Positions 1 through 7,768 of a stretch of DNA of 15,790 nucleotides are shown here, one piece after another (the stretch's first letter is position 1; the number at the start of each line of letters is the position of its first letter). The stretch is taken from contig CAAGDE010000025.1 in the NCBI GenBank assembly GCA_900768535.1, positions 1 to 15,790 on the forward strand, given 5' to 3'. Origin of the DNA: Clostridia bacterium (lineage in GTDB: Bacteria > Bacillota > Clostridia > Oscillospirales > CAG-272). The translations under genes were made by a program, and so were the position numbers. Under the pieces are notes generated by a model. It had not been told where the DNA came from. It made no database searches and worked only from the letters and a program-made list of their open reading frames with translations.

Positions 1-55
1 AATTTTTGATGTCGTTTACTTTCCATAAACCAATACCCGTTGTTTGTTTTTTATT

Positions 56-84
56 ATTATACCATATTCCTCCACTTTTTTCAA
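56..84 (-). promoter_or_regulatory. Leftward sigma-A-type promoter firing out of the window
   Basis: On the minus strand there is a -35 box TTGAAA (79-84), a 17-base spacer and a perfect -10 box TATAAT (56-61). The expected start is near position 49, so the transcript leaves the left edge. An ATG at 26-24 opens a frame that stays open to the edge (eight codons), but it has only a weak ribosome site, so the identity of the driven gene is unknown. The surrounding 160 bases are distinctly AT-rich. Confidence 0.6.
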
Positions 85-197
85 TAGTTCTCCGCCGCCC
101 ATTCCAATGTTTTATATGTTTGAGGTTCAAATCCCCGTGGACGCCTACCCTGTTTTCGGCTTAAAAAGACGCTCCTTTTTGTTCGTCATTGCCAACG

Positions 198-232
198 AAG
201 GCACTTGGAATCAGGTGCCTTTTCTCTTTTTG
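198..232 (+). terminator. Rho-independent terminator-like hairpin, orphan
   Basis: AAGGCAC (198-204) and GTGCCTT (215-221) form a perfect 7-base stem with a 10-base loop, followed directly by a T-rich tract to about 231. It has the form of a plus-strand intrinsic terminator. No convincing plus-strand gene lies upstream within the window, so either a small RNA ends here or the hairpin is a relic. Confidence 0.5.
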
Positions 233-242
233 GGGTTCAAAC

Positions 243-295
243 AAAGAGCAAAGGAAGCGCCTCGGGTACAGCTTGAGAGCGTTCCTTTGCTCTTT
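243..295. repeat. Long inverted repeat in the left gene-free region
   Basis: A perfect 14-base inverted repeat pairs 243-256 with 282-295. Pairing continues inward with small bulges (CGC 258-260 with GCG 279-281, CTC 261-263 with GAG 275-277). It has no T tract of its own. It lies in the 497 bases before the first gene, where no coding sequence is supported. Function unknown. Confidence 0.5.
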
Positions 296-446
296 ATTGC
301 TTTTCGGCTCTGTTGTATCCCGCAGGCTGTTTTTGCGGGGCGCTGTTGTTATTTTCCGGACGGCTTCCGGTGTGGCGCGGTATCTGGCGTATAGATGCGC
401 ATATACAGGCGGAAGCCGCCGTTGCCGACCGGGAGCCGGTTTGAAA

Positions 447-475
447 AGGAAAAGGACCCCCGGCAAAGGGGGTCC
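447..475 (-). terminator. Intrinsic terminator of the lipoprotein gene
   Basis: Read on the minus strand, GGACCCCC (475-468) pairs with GGGGGTCC (461-454) around a 6-base loop, followed by TTTTCCTTTTC. It lies about 20 bases after the stop of the small lipoprotein gene, as expected for its Rho-independent terminator. Confidence 0.85.
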
Positions 476-497
476 CCTTCTCTTTTCAAGGCATTTC

Positions 498-923
498 TCA
501 CGCCTTCTTGAAAATCTCCTTCGCGTCGCCGTCGAGGGTCAGGATCAGGCAGTTGCCGTTGATCCAGCCGTTTTCGGACGCCTTGTTGTAGGTGTCGTAG
601 GTCTTCTTGCCGTCCTTCTCCTCGGAGAGGAAGTCCTTCATGTCGGAGGAAGACGGAACCTTGATGATCAGAGCGCCCTTGAGCAGGTTCTTGGAGCAGA
701 AGATCAGCTCATACTCGTTCACTTTTTTGATCTGCTCCTCGGTCAGCAGAAGCTTGAGCAGGGACTGGATGTTCGCATCGTCAGCCTTGACCGTGGTCAC
801 GGTGTACTCGTTCTTTTCGAACGCCTTCTTGATGGCGCCGGATTTGTCGCCGCAGCTGACAAGCGCCAACAGCATAATGCAGGCAAGGGACAGGGCAAGG
901 ACGGACTTGAGGATGTTTTTCAT
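498..923 (-). CDS. Small secreted lipoprotein, function unknown
   Basis: This 141-residue protein begins with a lipoprotein signal peptide: basic MKNILK, a hydrophobic stretch to residue 20, and the lipobox LVSC with lipidated Cys at residue 24. The mature part (about 118 residues) should be anchored to the outer face of the cytoplasmic membrane. It is charged, Lys/Glu/Asp-rich and has no motif I recognise. The frame is open further upstream, but the ATG at 923 is chosen because AAAGGAGA sits just before it and the signal peptide starts there. The longer version would bury the signal peptide and run through the promoter. The gene is monocistronic, with its own promoter (978-1006) and terminator. 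Similar small lipoproteins of unknown role are common in Clostridia. Lipoprotein assignment is firm; function is not. Confidence 0.85.
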   Translation of the reverse strand: MKNILKSVLALSLACIMLLALVSCGDKSGAIKKAFEKNEYTVTTVKADDANIQSLLKLLLTEEQIKKVNEYELIFCSKNLLKGALIIKVPSSSDMKDFLSEEKDGKKTYDTYNKASENGWINGNCLILTLDGDAKEIFKKA

Positions 924-977
924 AGTGGTTTCTCCTTTTCTGATATCGGGACGCGCCCGTACTGTTATGGTATCTTT

Positions 978-1006
978 ATTATACTCCCATTTCAGGCAAA
1001 AGTCAA
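978..1006 (-). promoter_or_regulatory. Promoter of the lipoprotein gene
   Basis: On the minus strand, TTGACT (1001-1006), a 17-base spacer and a perfect TATAAT (978-983) form a near-consensus vegetative promoter. It reads into the lipoprotein gene with a leader of about 45-50 bases. It shows that this gene is transcribed independently of the glyS operon ending just upstream. Confidence 0.85.
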
Positions 1007-1044
1007 CCCCTGAACACGTTTTTTCCACATTCAGGGGGATTTTT
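1007..1044. terminator. Hairpin after glyS, possible operon terminator
   Basis: CCCCTGAA (1007-1014) pairs perfectly with TTCAGGGG (1030-1037) around a 15-base loop. On the plus strand it is followed by GATTTTTAC; on the minus strand, the direction of glyS, it runs into TTGACTTTT, which includes the next promoter's -35 box. It lies about 45 bases after the glyS stop, so it may end the operon, but the minus-strand U tract is poor. Confidence 0.4.
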
Positions 1045-1083
1045 ACAGACTTTTCATATTTTCAAACTACACGCAACAAAGCG

Positions 1084-2505
1084 TCAGAACGCGATCTTCT
1101 GCCCGATATACTCCTTTAAGGACGCAATCGGAATCCGGACCTGCTCCATGGTGTCGCGGTCGCGGACGGTCACGCAATGGTCTGCCGGCTTCGTCCCGTC
1201 ACCAACCGTTTCAAAGTCGACCGTAATGCACAGCGGCGTGCCGATCTCGTCCTCGCGGCGGTAGCGCTTGCCGATGGAGCCGGTCTCGTCGTAATCCACC
1301 ATAAAGGACTTCGACAGCTCCTCGTAGATCTCGGTCGCCTTGTCTCCCAGCTTCTTCGACAGCGGGAGAACCGCCGCCTTGAACGGTGCCAGCGCCGGGT
1401 GCAGGTGCAGAACCGTGCGCACGTCGTTCTTCTCGGCGTCAATCACTTCCTCGTCATACGCATCGCACAGAACCGACAGCACCGTGCGCTCCACGCCCAG
1501 GGACGGCTCGATGACGTACGGAATGTAGTGCTCCCCGGTCTCCTGATCGAAATAGGTCAGGTCCTTGCCGGAGGTGTTCTGATGCTGGGTCAGGTCGTAG
1601 TCGGTGCGGTCCGCAACGCCCCACAGCTCGCCCCAGCCGAACGGGAAGAGGAACTCAAAGTCGGTGGTCGCCTTGGAATAGAAGCACAGCTCCTCCGGGT
1701 CGTGGTCACGCAGGCGCAGATTCTCCTCCTTCAGACCGATGGAGAGCAGCCAGTTGTGGCAGAACGTGCGCCAGTAGTTGAACCACTCCAGGTCGGTTCC
1801 GGGCTTGCAGAAGAACTCCAGCTCCATCTGCTCAAACTCGCGCACGCGGAAGATGAAGTTGCCGGGCGTGATCTCGTTGCGGAAGGATTTGCCGATCTGA
1901 CCGATGCCGAAGGGCAGCTTCTTTCTTGCCGCGCGCTGAACGTTCGGGAAGTTGACGAAAATGCCCTGTGCGGTCTCCGGGCGGAGGTAAACCGTGTTCT
2001 TTGCGTCCTCGGTCACGCCCTGAAAGGTCTTGAACATCAGGTTGAACTGGCGGATGTCGGTAAAGTTGTGCTTGCCGCAGGTCGGGCAGGGAATCTTCTT
2101 TTCATCCACAAATTCCTTCATTTCCGCCTGGGAGAATGCGTCAATCGGCTTCGGCAGCTCCACGCCGTTCTCTGCGCACCAGTCCTCGATCAGCTTGTCG
2201 GCGCGGAACCGCTCGTGGCATTCGCGGCAGTCCATCAGCGGGTCGGAGAAGCCGGCAAGATGCCCCGATGCCACCCAGGTCTGCGGGTTCATCAGGATCG
2301 CCGCATCCAGACCGACGTTGTATCTGTTCTCCTGCACGAATTTCTTCCACCACGCGCGCTTGACGTTGTTCTTCAGCTCCACGCCCAGGGGACCGTAGTC
2401 CCACGTGTTGGCAAGTCCGCCGTAGATTTCACTGCCGGCGAAGATGAAGCCTCTGCCCTTGCAGAGCGCAACGATTTTGTCCATGGTCTTTTCCGTATTC
2501 TTCAT
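1084..2505 (-). CDS. glyS: Glycyl-tRNA synthetase (single-chain, homodimeric type)
   Basis: A class II aminoacyl-tRNA synthetase that charges tRNA-Gly in the cytoplasm using ATP. At 473 residues it matches the single-chain alpha-2 form, not the two-gene GlyQ/GlyS form. Visible features are the N-terminal GSEIYGGLANTWDYGPLG (24-41), a cysteine cluster suggesting a zinc site (C93, C96, C140, C143), RPETAQGIF (175-183), motif 2 around FRNEITPG (208-215), motif 3 IEPSLGVERT (332-341) and a C-terminal anticodon-binding domain from about residue 365. The start at 2505 has AGGAGA upstream and overlaps the preceding stop in an ATGA, indicating translational coupling to the NYN gene. It is the last gene of the minus-strand operon. 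No T-box leader is visible, so regulation would come from the operon promoter. Confidence 0.97.
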   Translation of the reverse strand: MKNTEKTMDKIVALCKGRGFIFAGSEIYGGLANTWDYGPLGVELKNNVKRAWWKKFVQENRYNVGLDAAILMNPQTWVASGHLAGFSDPLMDCRECHERFRADKLIEDWCAENGVELPKPIDAFSQAEMKEFVDEKKIPCPTCGKHNFTDIRQFNLMFKTFQGVTEDAKNTVYLRPETAQGIFVNFPNVQRAARKKLPFGIGQIGKSFRNEITPGNFIFRVREFEQMELEFFCKPGTDLEWFNYWRTFCHNWLLSIGLKEENLRLRDHDPEELCFYSKATTDFEFLFPFGWGELWGVADRTDYDLTQHQNTSGKDLTYFDQETGEHYIPYVIEPSLGVERTVLSVLCDAYDEEVIDAEKNDVRTVLHLHPALAPFKAAVLPLSKKLGDKATEIYEELSKSFMVDYDETGSIGKRYRREDEIGTPLCITVDFETVGDGTKPADHCVTVRDRDTMEQVRIPIASLKEYIGQKIAF

Positions 2506-3278
2506 TTTTTTGTCTCCTGTTTATTGATTCGGATCTTATCGACATTGCCGTTCTTTTTGAGCGTAAAGACTTCCTTCCCGCCCGATGTCAGCCCCTTGAA
2601 AAAGGGGATCGGCTTGCTGCTCTGTTCGCCGTAGAGCTTGGGGTTGAAGTCGTTTTCCTTGCGGTAGATCTCGTTCATGAATGCCGAGAAATGCATCCAC
2701 CCGTCCACATCCGCGCCCTCGCGCACGATCTGCGTGGCAATGCGGAGGAGTCTGTCCCGCTTTTTGTCGGTCGGCGGCGGAGTCTGCTTTGCGCCGCCGG
2801 TCGGCTTTGCCTGCTTCTTTTTCTCTGCCTCCTGCCCCGTCTTCAGCAGTGCATCGATCGCAATGAAGATATCGCACGCGCGGCGGAAGGAGAGCGGCGT
2901 TTTCTGCTCTCCGGCACCGATGACCGCAATGTTGTCGTTGCGGAAGCGCATGGCAAGATTGGTAAAATCGCTGTCGCTGGTCGCAAGACAGAAGCAGTCC
3001 ACCTTGCCCTGGTAGAGGATATCCATTGCATCGATGATCATCTTGGAGTCGGTCGCGTTCTTGCCGGTCGTGAACGCCACCTGCTGGATCTGCTCGATGG
3101 AATACTCCAGGAGCGCGTTCTTCCAGCCGTTCGCCCGCGGGTTGGTAAAATCCCCGTACAGGCGGCGGTAGGTCACCTTCCCGTACTGGCTCAGTTCGTC
3201 AAGCAGGATCGAAAAATAGTCGCTGGATACGTTGTCGGAGTCGATCAGAAGCGCGATCGTCCGGTCCTTGATTTCCAT
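2502..3278 (-). CDS. NYN domain (LabA/DUF88-like) protein with OST-HTH/LOTUS-like C-terminus
   Basis: A 258-residue protein. Residues 6-147 look like a NYN/PIN-like nuclease domain: LIDSDN (11-16), NATDSKMIIDAMD (74-86) and ATSDSDF (99-105) supply the conserved acidic residues D13, D77, D83, D102 and D104 expected to bind the metal. A Lys/Pro-rich linker (about 150-172) leads to a C-terminal region (about 173-252) with the look of an OST-HTH/LOTUS RNA-binding domain, including GWMHFSAFMNEI. By family this suggests a cytoplasmic RNA-processing or RNA-degrading enzyme; its target is unknown. AGGAGG precedes the ATG at 3278. Its stop overlaps the glyS start (ATGA), and its start lies 25 bases after pgsA. 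The family call is firm; the nuclease activity is inferred. Confidence 0.9.
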   Translation of the reverse strand: MEIKDRTIALLIDSDNVSSDYFSILLDELSQYGKVTYRRLYGDFTNPRANGWKNALLEYSIEQIQQVAFTTGKNATDSKMIIDAMDILYQGKVDCFCLATSDSDFTNLAMRFRNDNIAVIGAGEQKTPLSFRRACDIFIAIDALLKTGQEAEKKKQAKPTGGAKQTPPPTDKKRDRLLRIATQIVREGADVDGWMHFSAFMNEIYRKENDFNPKLYGEQSSKPIPFFKGLTSGGKEVFTLKKNGNVDKIRINKQETKK

Positions 3279-3303
3279 GCCTTCCTCCTCTGTCCGTGTC
3301 GGA

Positions 3304-3915
3304 TCACTTTTCCGGATCCATGTATTTCCAATAGCCTCTGATATAGCGGATGCCCGACCAAAGCGTGAAGAACGCCATGATCACCGTGGTCGCAATCGAT
3401 AACGGCAGGATCTGTTTCATCCCCGCCAGCGCATCAATGTGCCGGTAAAAGATCCGCTCCGCCATGCACGCGATGACACACGTGATCTGCGATACCGTTT
3501 TGATTTTTCCCAGCAGATTTGCCGCAATGACGATCCCGCTGGAGCTGGACACCACCAGCCGCATGGAGGTTACCGCCAGCTCCCGGAAAAACACAATCAG
3601 AAGTCCCCAGAAGAACACCGTGCAGAACACCCGGCTCCCATCGTTCCCGGACATCGATTTGTACAGGATCACCAGCATGGCACCGATGACCATAAACTTG
3701 TCGGCAAGCGGATCCAGGAATTTTCCGAAATCGGTAATCAGGTGATTCTTCCGCGCGAGCTTGCCGTCCAGGTGGTCGGTGTACGCCGCGATGCAGAAGA
3801 GCACCAGTCCCGCAATCTCCGCCCACAGCGCATCGGACACCATCAGGACAACGATGAATACCGGCACCAGCAGCAGGCGCAGAACGGTCAGTCGGTTTGG
3901 CAGATTCAGTTTCAT
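3304..3915 (-). CDS. pgsA: CDP-diacylglycerol-glycerol-3-phosphate 3-phosphatidyltransferase
   Basis: An integral membrane enzyme that makes phosphatidylglycerophosphate from CDP-diacylglycerol and glycerol 3-phosphate, the committed step to phosphatidylglycerol and cardiolipin. The 203-residue protein carries the full CDP-alcohol phosphotransferase signature DG-x2-AR-x8-G-x3-D-x3-D at D50, G51, A54, R55, G64, D68 and D72. It opens with MKLNLPNRLTVLRL, typical of PgsA, and has several hydrophobic segments. The frame is open further upstream, but the ATG at 3915 follows AAAAGGAG and makes an ATGA overlap with the MATE stop, so it is the real start. rimO and pgsA are often neighbours in Firmicutes; here a MATE gene lies between them. 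Confidence 0.95.
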   Translation of the reverse strand: MKLNLPNRLTVLRLLLVPVFIVVLMVSDALWAEIAGLVLFCIAAYTDHLDGKLARKNHLITDFGKFLDPLADKFMVIGAMLVILYKSMSGNDGSRVFCTVFFWGLLIVFFRELAVTSMRLVVSSSSGIVIAANLLGKIKTVSQITCVIACMAERIFYRHIDALAGMKQILPLSIATTVIMAFFTLWSGIRYIRGYWKYMDPEK

Positions 3916-5324
3916 GGCAAAGACTCCTTTTCGGTTGTTTCTGTTGTTGACATTATTTTCTCGCGGGACACGCGTACCAGTCGCCGCCTGACGCGTCCCA
4001 GACAAAGCAGATAAGCGGGAATCAGGAACAGATCCGCCATCAGCCATGCCAGCGGGTTTGCAAAGCAGACCGCCCGGAAGCCGAGCCGGGGAACCAGCCC
4101 AAAGCCCACAATGCTCCGCGCCGCCATTTCAAAGACCCCCGCCGTCACCGCAAACAGGCTGTAGCCCATGCCCTGAATGCAGAACCGGAACACGTTGACG
4201 CACAACAGCAGCAGGTACGCCGCGCTGTTGACGGTCAGGAACAGCTGTGCATTGGCAAGGATTTCCGTCTCGTTCGAATCCAGGAACAGCAGTGCCACAT
4301 TCTTTCCGAAAAAGATCAGCACCGCACACGCAGCCACCGAGTAAATTCCGCCCAGCAGCAGTGCGCCGAGCAGCCCCCGGTGGACGCGCTCCGGCTTCCC
4401 GGCACCGATGTTCTGCCCCGCCCAGGTTGCCATGGTTCCGCCCAGCGCGTCAAACGGGCAGGTGAAGAACAGGTTCACCTTTCCGCCCGCCGTCACCGAT
4501 GCCACCGCCGCCGAGCCCAGCTCGTTGACCGATGACTGCAGGATCACGCTGCCGATTGCGGTAATGGAATACTGCAGTCCCATCGGAACGCCGCTTGACA
4601 GCAGGACGCGGATACAGCGGGCATCCGGGCGCCACTCCCCCGCCTCCATGCGCAGGACGGTGAATTTCTTTTTCATGTAGATCAGGCACAGCACGCCGGA
4701 CACTGCCTGCGAAATGACCGTTGCAATTGCCGGTCCCTCCACGCCGCAGCCCATCACCACGACCGACACGATATCCAGCCCGATGTTGATCAGCGCCGCA
4801 AGAATCAGGAAGATAACCGGTGTGGTGCTGTCCCCCAGCGCGCGGATAATTCCGGCAACGAGGTTGTACAGCAGCGTGACCGGAATGCCGAGAAAGATCC
4901 AGAAGATGTAGCTGTAGGAGCCGTCGATGATGTCCGTCGGCGTCTTCATCCACACCAGAATGTTCCGGCAAAGCAGGCAGACCACCACGGTCAGAACACA
5001 TCCGATGACCGCCGCCGTCCACACGATGTTCGTCACGAACTTCCGCATGGATTGCAGATCACCCGCGCCGAACCGCTGGGCAACCGGAATGGCAAAGCCC
5101 GTGCAGAGTCCGGTGCAGAAGCCGTTGATCATAAAGTTGACCGACCCGGTAGCCCCGACCGATGCCAGCGCACCCACACCGATCCACTTGCCGACCACAA
5201 TGGCGTCAACCATGCTGTAAAACTGCTGGAACAACAGTCCGAGCAGCATCGGAACGGCAAAGCCCAGAATCAGCCGCATCGGACTTCCCGTTGTCAGATC
5301 CTTTACTGCGCTTTTGATTTTCAT
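3912..5324 (-). CDS. MATE family multidrug/metabolite exporter
   Basis: A 470-residue, very hydrophobic protein of the expected length for a 12-helix multi-antimicrobial extrusion transporter, which uses a cation gradient to export drugs or metabolites. The N-terminal signature is clear: GSPMRLILGFAVPMLLG, then SMVDAIVVGKWIGVGALASV, then a Gly-rich stretch ending in PVAQRFGAGD. A matching second half begins near the middle (SSGVPMGLQYSITAIGS). Substrate cannot be read from the sequence. The start at 5324 is chosen because MKIKSAVKDLTTGSP is the usual N-terminus; the ribosome site is weak (GAGGGG about 11 bases upstream), so efficient translation may depend on upstream genes. It lies 37 bases after rimO and overlaps pgsA by 4 bases. 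Confidence 0.93.
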   Translation of the reverse strand: MKIKSAVKDLTTGSPMRLILGFAVPMLLGLLFQQFYSMVDAIVVGKWIGVGALASVGATGSVNFMINGFCTGLCTGFAIPVAQRFGAGDLQSMRKFVTNIVWTAAVIGCVLTVVVCLLCRNILVWMKTPTDIIDGSYSYIFWIFLGIPVTLLYNLVAGIIRALGDSTTPVIFLILAALINIGLDIVSVVVMGCGVEGPAIATVISQAVSGVLCLIYMKKKFTVLRMEAGEWRPDARCIRVLLSSGVPMGLQYSITAIGSVILQSSVNELGSAAVASVTAGGKVNLFFTCPFDALGGTMATWAGQNIGAGKPERVHRGLLGALLLGGIYSVAACAVLIFFGKNVALLFLDSNETEILANAQLFLTVNSAAYLLLLCVNVFRFCIQGMGYSLFAVTAGVFEMAARSIVGFGLVPRLGFRAVCFANPLAWLMADLFLIPAYLLCLGRVRRRLVRVSREKIMSTTETTEKESLP

Positions 5325-5361
5325 TGTTTCCCAAACCCCTCTCGGGTGACGTGATAACGGA

Positions 5362-6717
5362 TTACGGCGCCGGAATTTCCACCGCGTCTCCGTAGAGGTC
5401 ATAGTCCACAACCTCCCTGACCCTGACCCCGACAAACGTCCCCGGCTCCACGCGTGCGGGAGCCTTGAAGTAAACCTTTCCGTCAATTTCCGGCGAATCC
5501 GCGGCACTGCGCCCGTAGTGGACGCCCGCCACCGGATCGTAGCCCTCGCAGAGAACCTCGACGGTGCTTCCGAGCTTTTCGCGGTTCAATTCCCCGTTGA
5601 TCTCCATCTGCTGGCGCATGAAGATGTCCAGCCGGTCCTGCTTGACCTGCTCGTCGATCTGGTCGGGGAAGTCATACGCCGGCGTTCCCTCCTCCCGCGA
5701 GTAGGTAAATGCGCCTGCGTGGTCGAATTTCTCTTCCTTTGCAAAGCGGCACAGCGCTTCAAAATCCGCCTCGGTCTCGCCCGGAAATCCGACAATGAAC
5801 GTGGTGCGGATGATGATGCCGGGAATCTCCCGCCGGAGCTTGGCAAGCACCTCCCGGATCATGCGGCTGTCCCCGTGCCGGTTCATGCGGCGCAGGACCG
5901 GATCGCTGATGTGCTGGAGCGGCAGATCGATGTATTTGAGCACGCGCGGGTTGTCGCGGATCTCGGCAATCAGCGCATCGGTGATCTTATCCGGATAGCA
6001 GTACAGCAGGCGGATCCACGGAATGGAGGTCTCCCCGGTGATTCTGTGCAGCAGCTCCGCGAGACGGTATTCGCCGTACAGATCCTTGCCGTACCGCGTG
6101 ATGTCCTGCGCAATGACCGTCAGCTCCCGGACGCCCAGCGCCTCCATCTGCTTTGCCTCGGCAACCAGCTCCTCCATGGGGCGGCTGCGGAATTTCCCGC
6201 GGATGGAAGGAATGGCACAGTAGGAACAGCGGTTGTCGCATCCCTCGGCAATTTTGAGATACGCGGTGTAGTCCGGCGTGGTCAGCACCCGGTCGCCGCC
6301 CAGTGCAACGGAATCCCGGTCGTCATGCGCGTAGAATTTTTTCCGCGCCTCGCCCTTTTTCACCTTCTCGGTCACGGCTCTGACGGCATCCACAATGCGG
6401 TGAATGCTTCCCACACCCAGCACCGCATCCACTTCGGGCAGTTCCTTGAATATCTCCTCGCCGTACCGCTCCGCCAGGCATCCCGTGACGATGATCGCCT
6501 TGAGGTGGCGGTTCTTTTTCAGCCATGCCACATCCAGGATGTTGTCAATGGCTTCCTTTTTCGCGCTCTCGATGAACGCGCAGGTATTGACGATGATGAC
6601 ATCCGCGTCAATATCCTCCGGGGTGATCTCGTACCCCGCCTCCATGACTTCATGGAGCATGACCTCGGTGTCCAGCTGATTCTTCGGGCATCCGAGCGAA
6701 ACAAATCCGATTTTCAT
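5362..6717 (-). CDS. rimO: Ribosomal protein S12 (aspartate) methylthiotransferase
   Basis: A radical-SAM enzyme with two iron-sulfur clusters that adds a methylthio group to the conserved aspartate of ribosomal protein S12. The 451-residue protein has the three domains in order. The N-terminal MTTase domain carries C10 (SLGCPKNQ), C46 (NTCAFIESAK) and C80 (TGCLAERY). The radical-SAM core carries C160, C164 and C167 (GCDNRCSYCAIPSIRG). A C-terminal TRAM RNA-binding domain covers about 385-448. SLGCPKNQLDTE and the PSIRGKFRSR context separate RimO from MiaB and MtaB. The start at 6717 has AAGGGGA upstream and begins with MKIGFVSLG; longer versions would run into the PHP gene. It lies 8 bases after the PHP stop. 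Confidence 0.96.
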   Translation of the reverse strand: MKIGFVSLGCPKNQLDTEVMLHEVMEAGYEITPEDIDADVIIVNTCAFIESAKKEAIDNILDVAWLKKNRHLKAIIVTGCLAERYGEEIFKELPEVDAVLGVGSIHRIVDAVRAVTEKVKKGEARKKFYAHDDRDSVALGGDRVLTTPDYTAYLKIAEGCDNRCSYCAIPSIRGKFRSRPMEELVAEAKQMEALGVRELTVIAQDITRYGKDLYGEYRLAELLHRITGETSIPWIRLLYCYPDKITDALIAEIRDNPRVLKYIDLPLQHISDPVLRRMNRHGDSRMIREVLAKLRREIPGIIIRTTFIVGFPGETEADFEALCRFAKEEKFDHAGAFTYSREEGTPAYDFPDQIDEQVKQDRLDIFMRQQMEINGELNREKLGSTVEVLCEGYDPVAGVHYGRSAADSPEIDGKVYFKAPARVEPGTFVGVRVREVVDYDLYGDAVEIPAP

Positions 6718-6725
6718 AAGTCCCC

Positions 6726-7604
6726 TTACCTTACCGCCGTGCAGTTTGTCCACGCGCACCGTCCCTCGCTGTCCGTGACCTCTGCCCGGATGAAATGCTC
6801 ATACTTTACGATCGGCACCCGCACCTGCGTCAGGTTCTCCCCCACAATCATGCGGTGGTCAACCCATACCGCGTCCGAAAAGACCGCAATCTCCCGGCAG
6901 GGCGAGCAGTCGATCACCGCCTCGTCCCCTTCCACCCGCAAATGGACCTCCGGTCCCTGGGTCGCGTAGAAGTCCCCCTTCCGAATGGCATCCAGCAGTT
7001 CTTCCCGCCCTGCCGTCTCCGCGCGCACCATGATCCACGCAAAACAGCGGTCGCTGTCGTAATAGTGGACATCGTCATCCGCAATCAGCGGCAGGTACAG
7101 TCCCCTTGCGCCCAGCATATCCACAATCAGCGAGGAATCCGGCCGGCGCGATTCATGCACACCGGAAACCGAATTGTAGATCTCGGTCGCGTCAAAGCCG
7201 TGCAGGCGCAGGATCTGCTCCGGGGTGTTCAGCGACCACGCCGGATGCGCGAGAACCGCCAGTCCCCCCGCCGCACGAATGGCATCGATCACCTGCTGTG
7301 CGTCCGCCGTCCCGGCATCCCCCGCAATCGCCGGCTGCGTTTCACAGCCGATGCCGAGGATGTGGAACACGCCGCTCTTTCCGGTTGAGCCGTTCAGATT
7401 GTACTCCGCGCCGGACAGCACGGTCATGCCCTCATCGGTGCCGCCCGCTCCGTAGCACCAGTGATCGGTCAGTGCCACGGCATCGTATCCTTCGTTCCGG
7501 TAGACCCGGAGCGCGGTTGCCGGCGAGAGCGCGCCGTCCGAGCGCGTGGTGTGCATATGCAGATTCACCTTTTGGCGCTTTGCGCCGAACATATCCGTTT
7601 GCAT
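6726..7604 (-). CDS. PHP-domain metal-dependent phosphoesterase
   Basis: A 292-residue member of the PHP (polymerase and histidinol phosphatase) superfamily. The metal-binding set is visible in order: NLHMHTTRSDG (H16, H18, D23), ALTDHW (D47, H48), GAEY (E67), H81, LAHPAW (H120), and IADDDVH (D176-D178, H180). This pattern suits a phosphoesterase or nuclease with two or three metal ions, acting for example on nucleoside 3',5'-bisphosphates or oligonucleotides, but the substrate cannot be assigned. Residues after about 215 form a C-terminal extension rich in beta-type sequence. The ATG at 7604 has GAGGAAG upstream; an internal Met at residue 5 is an alternative. It is first in the six-gene operon, behind the promoter at 7638-7666. 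Confidence 0.88.
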   Translation of the reverse strand: MQTDMFGAKRQKVNLHMHTTRSDGALSPATALRVYRNEGYDAVALTDHWCYGAGGTDEGMTVLSGAEYNLNGSTGKSGVFHILGIGCETQPAIAGDAGTADAQQVIDAIRAAGGLAVLAHPAWSLNTPEQILRLHGFDATEIYNSVSGVHESRRPDSSLIVDMLGARGLYLPLIADDDVHYYDSDRCFAWIMVRAETAGREELLDAIRKGDFYATQGPEVHLRVEGDEAVIDCSPCREIAVFSDAVWVDHRMIVGENLTQVRVPIVKYEHFIRAEVTDSEGRCAWTNCTAVR

Positions 7605-7637
7605 TTGTTTCTTCCTCTGATTCGGAAATCTCTTTAT

Positions 7638-7666
7638 ATTGTATCATAACCGATGCGAATTTACAA
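7638..7666 (-). promoter_or_regulatory. Promoter of the PHP-rimO-MATE-pgsA-NYN-glyS operon
   Basis: On the minus strand, TTGTAA (7661-7666), a 17-base spacer and TACAAT (7638-7643) form a good vegetative promoter about 34 bases before the PHP start codon. No other good promoter was seen before the downstream genes, whose spacings are 8, 37, -4, 25 and -4 bases, so it probably serves all six. Confidence 0.75.
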
Positions 7667-7672
7667 GTGGAT

Positions 7673-7702
7673 TGCACAAAAAAGTTTGCTCTTTTTTGTG
7701 CA
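7673..7702. promoter_or_regulatory. 12-base perfect inverted repeat between divergent promoters
   Basis: TGCACAAAAAAG (7673-7684) and CTTTTTTGTGCA (7691-7702) are perfect reverse complements around a 6-base spacer. The element lies just upstream of the -35 box of the leftward operon promoter. It could be a regulator-binding site or a hairpin that stops stray transcription; there is no T tract after the stem. Confidence 0.5.
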
Positions 7703-7746
7703 GAAGGTTGATTTTCCGCTTTTTTGCGGGAGCGGCGAAATGTTTT

Positions 7747-7761
7747 TTCGGAAATTCCGAA
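7747..7761. promoter_or_regulatory. Palindrome TTCGGA-AAT-TCCGAA, candidate operator
   Basis: A perfect 6+6 inverted repeat with a 3-base centre ends 7 bases before the -35 box of the epimerase promoter. The half-site TTCGGAAAT also occurs at 7620-7628, between the PHP ribosome site and its promoter. Position and symmetry suit an operator; the protein that would bind is unknown. Confidence 0.4.
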
Positions 7762-7768
7762 TTTCCTC

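Noticed and set aside
118..146. T-arm-like motif GAGGTTCAAATCCCC, possible tRNA or att remnant
   Set aside because: The 5-base stem has a mismatch, no matching acceptor, D-arm or anticodon arm lies upstream and no CCA follows, so a tRNA is not supported.
1177..2634. 485-codon open frame opposite glyS
   Set aside because: It is antisense to a clearly conserved gene, has no ribosome site or recognisable motif, and arises from GC-rich codon use on the other strand.
5518..6969. 483-codon plus-strand frame opposite rimO
   Set aside because: It is antisense to rimO, whose motifs are complete, and has no protein features of its own.
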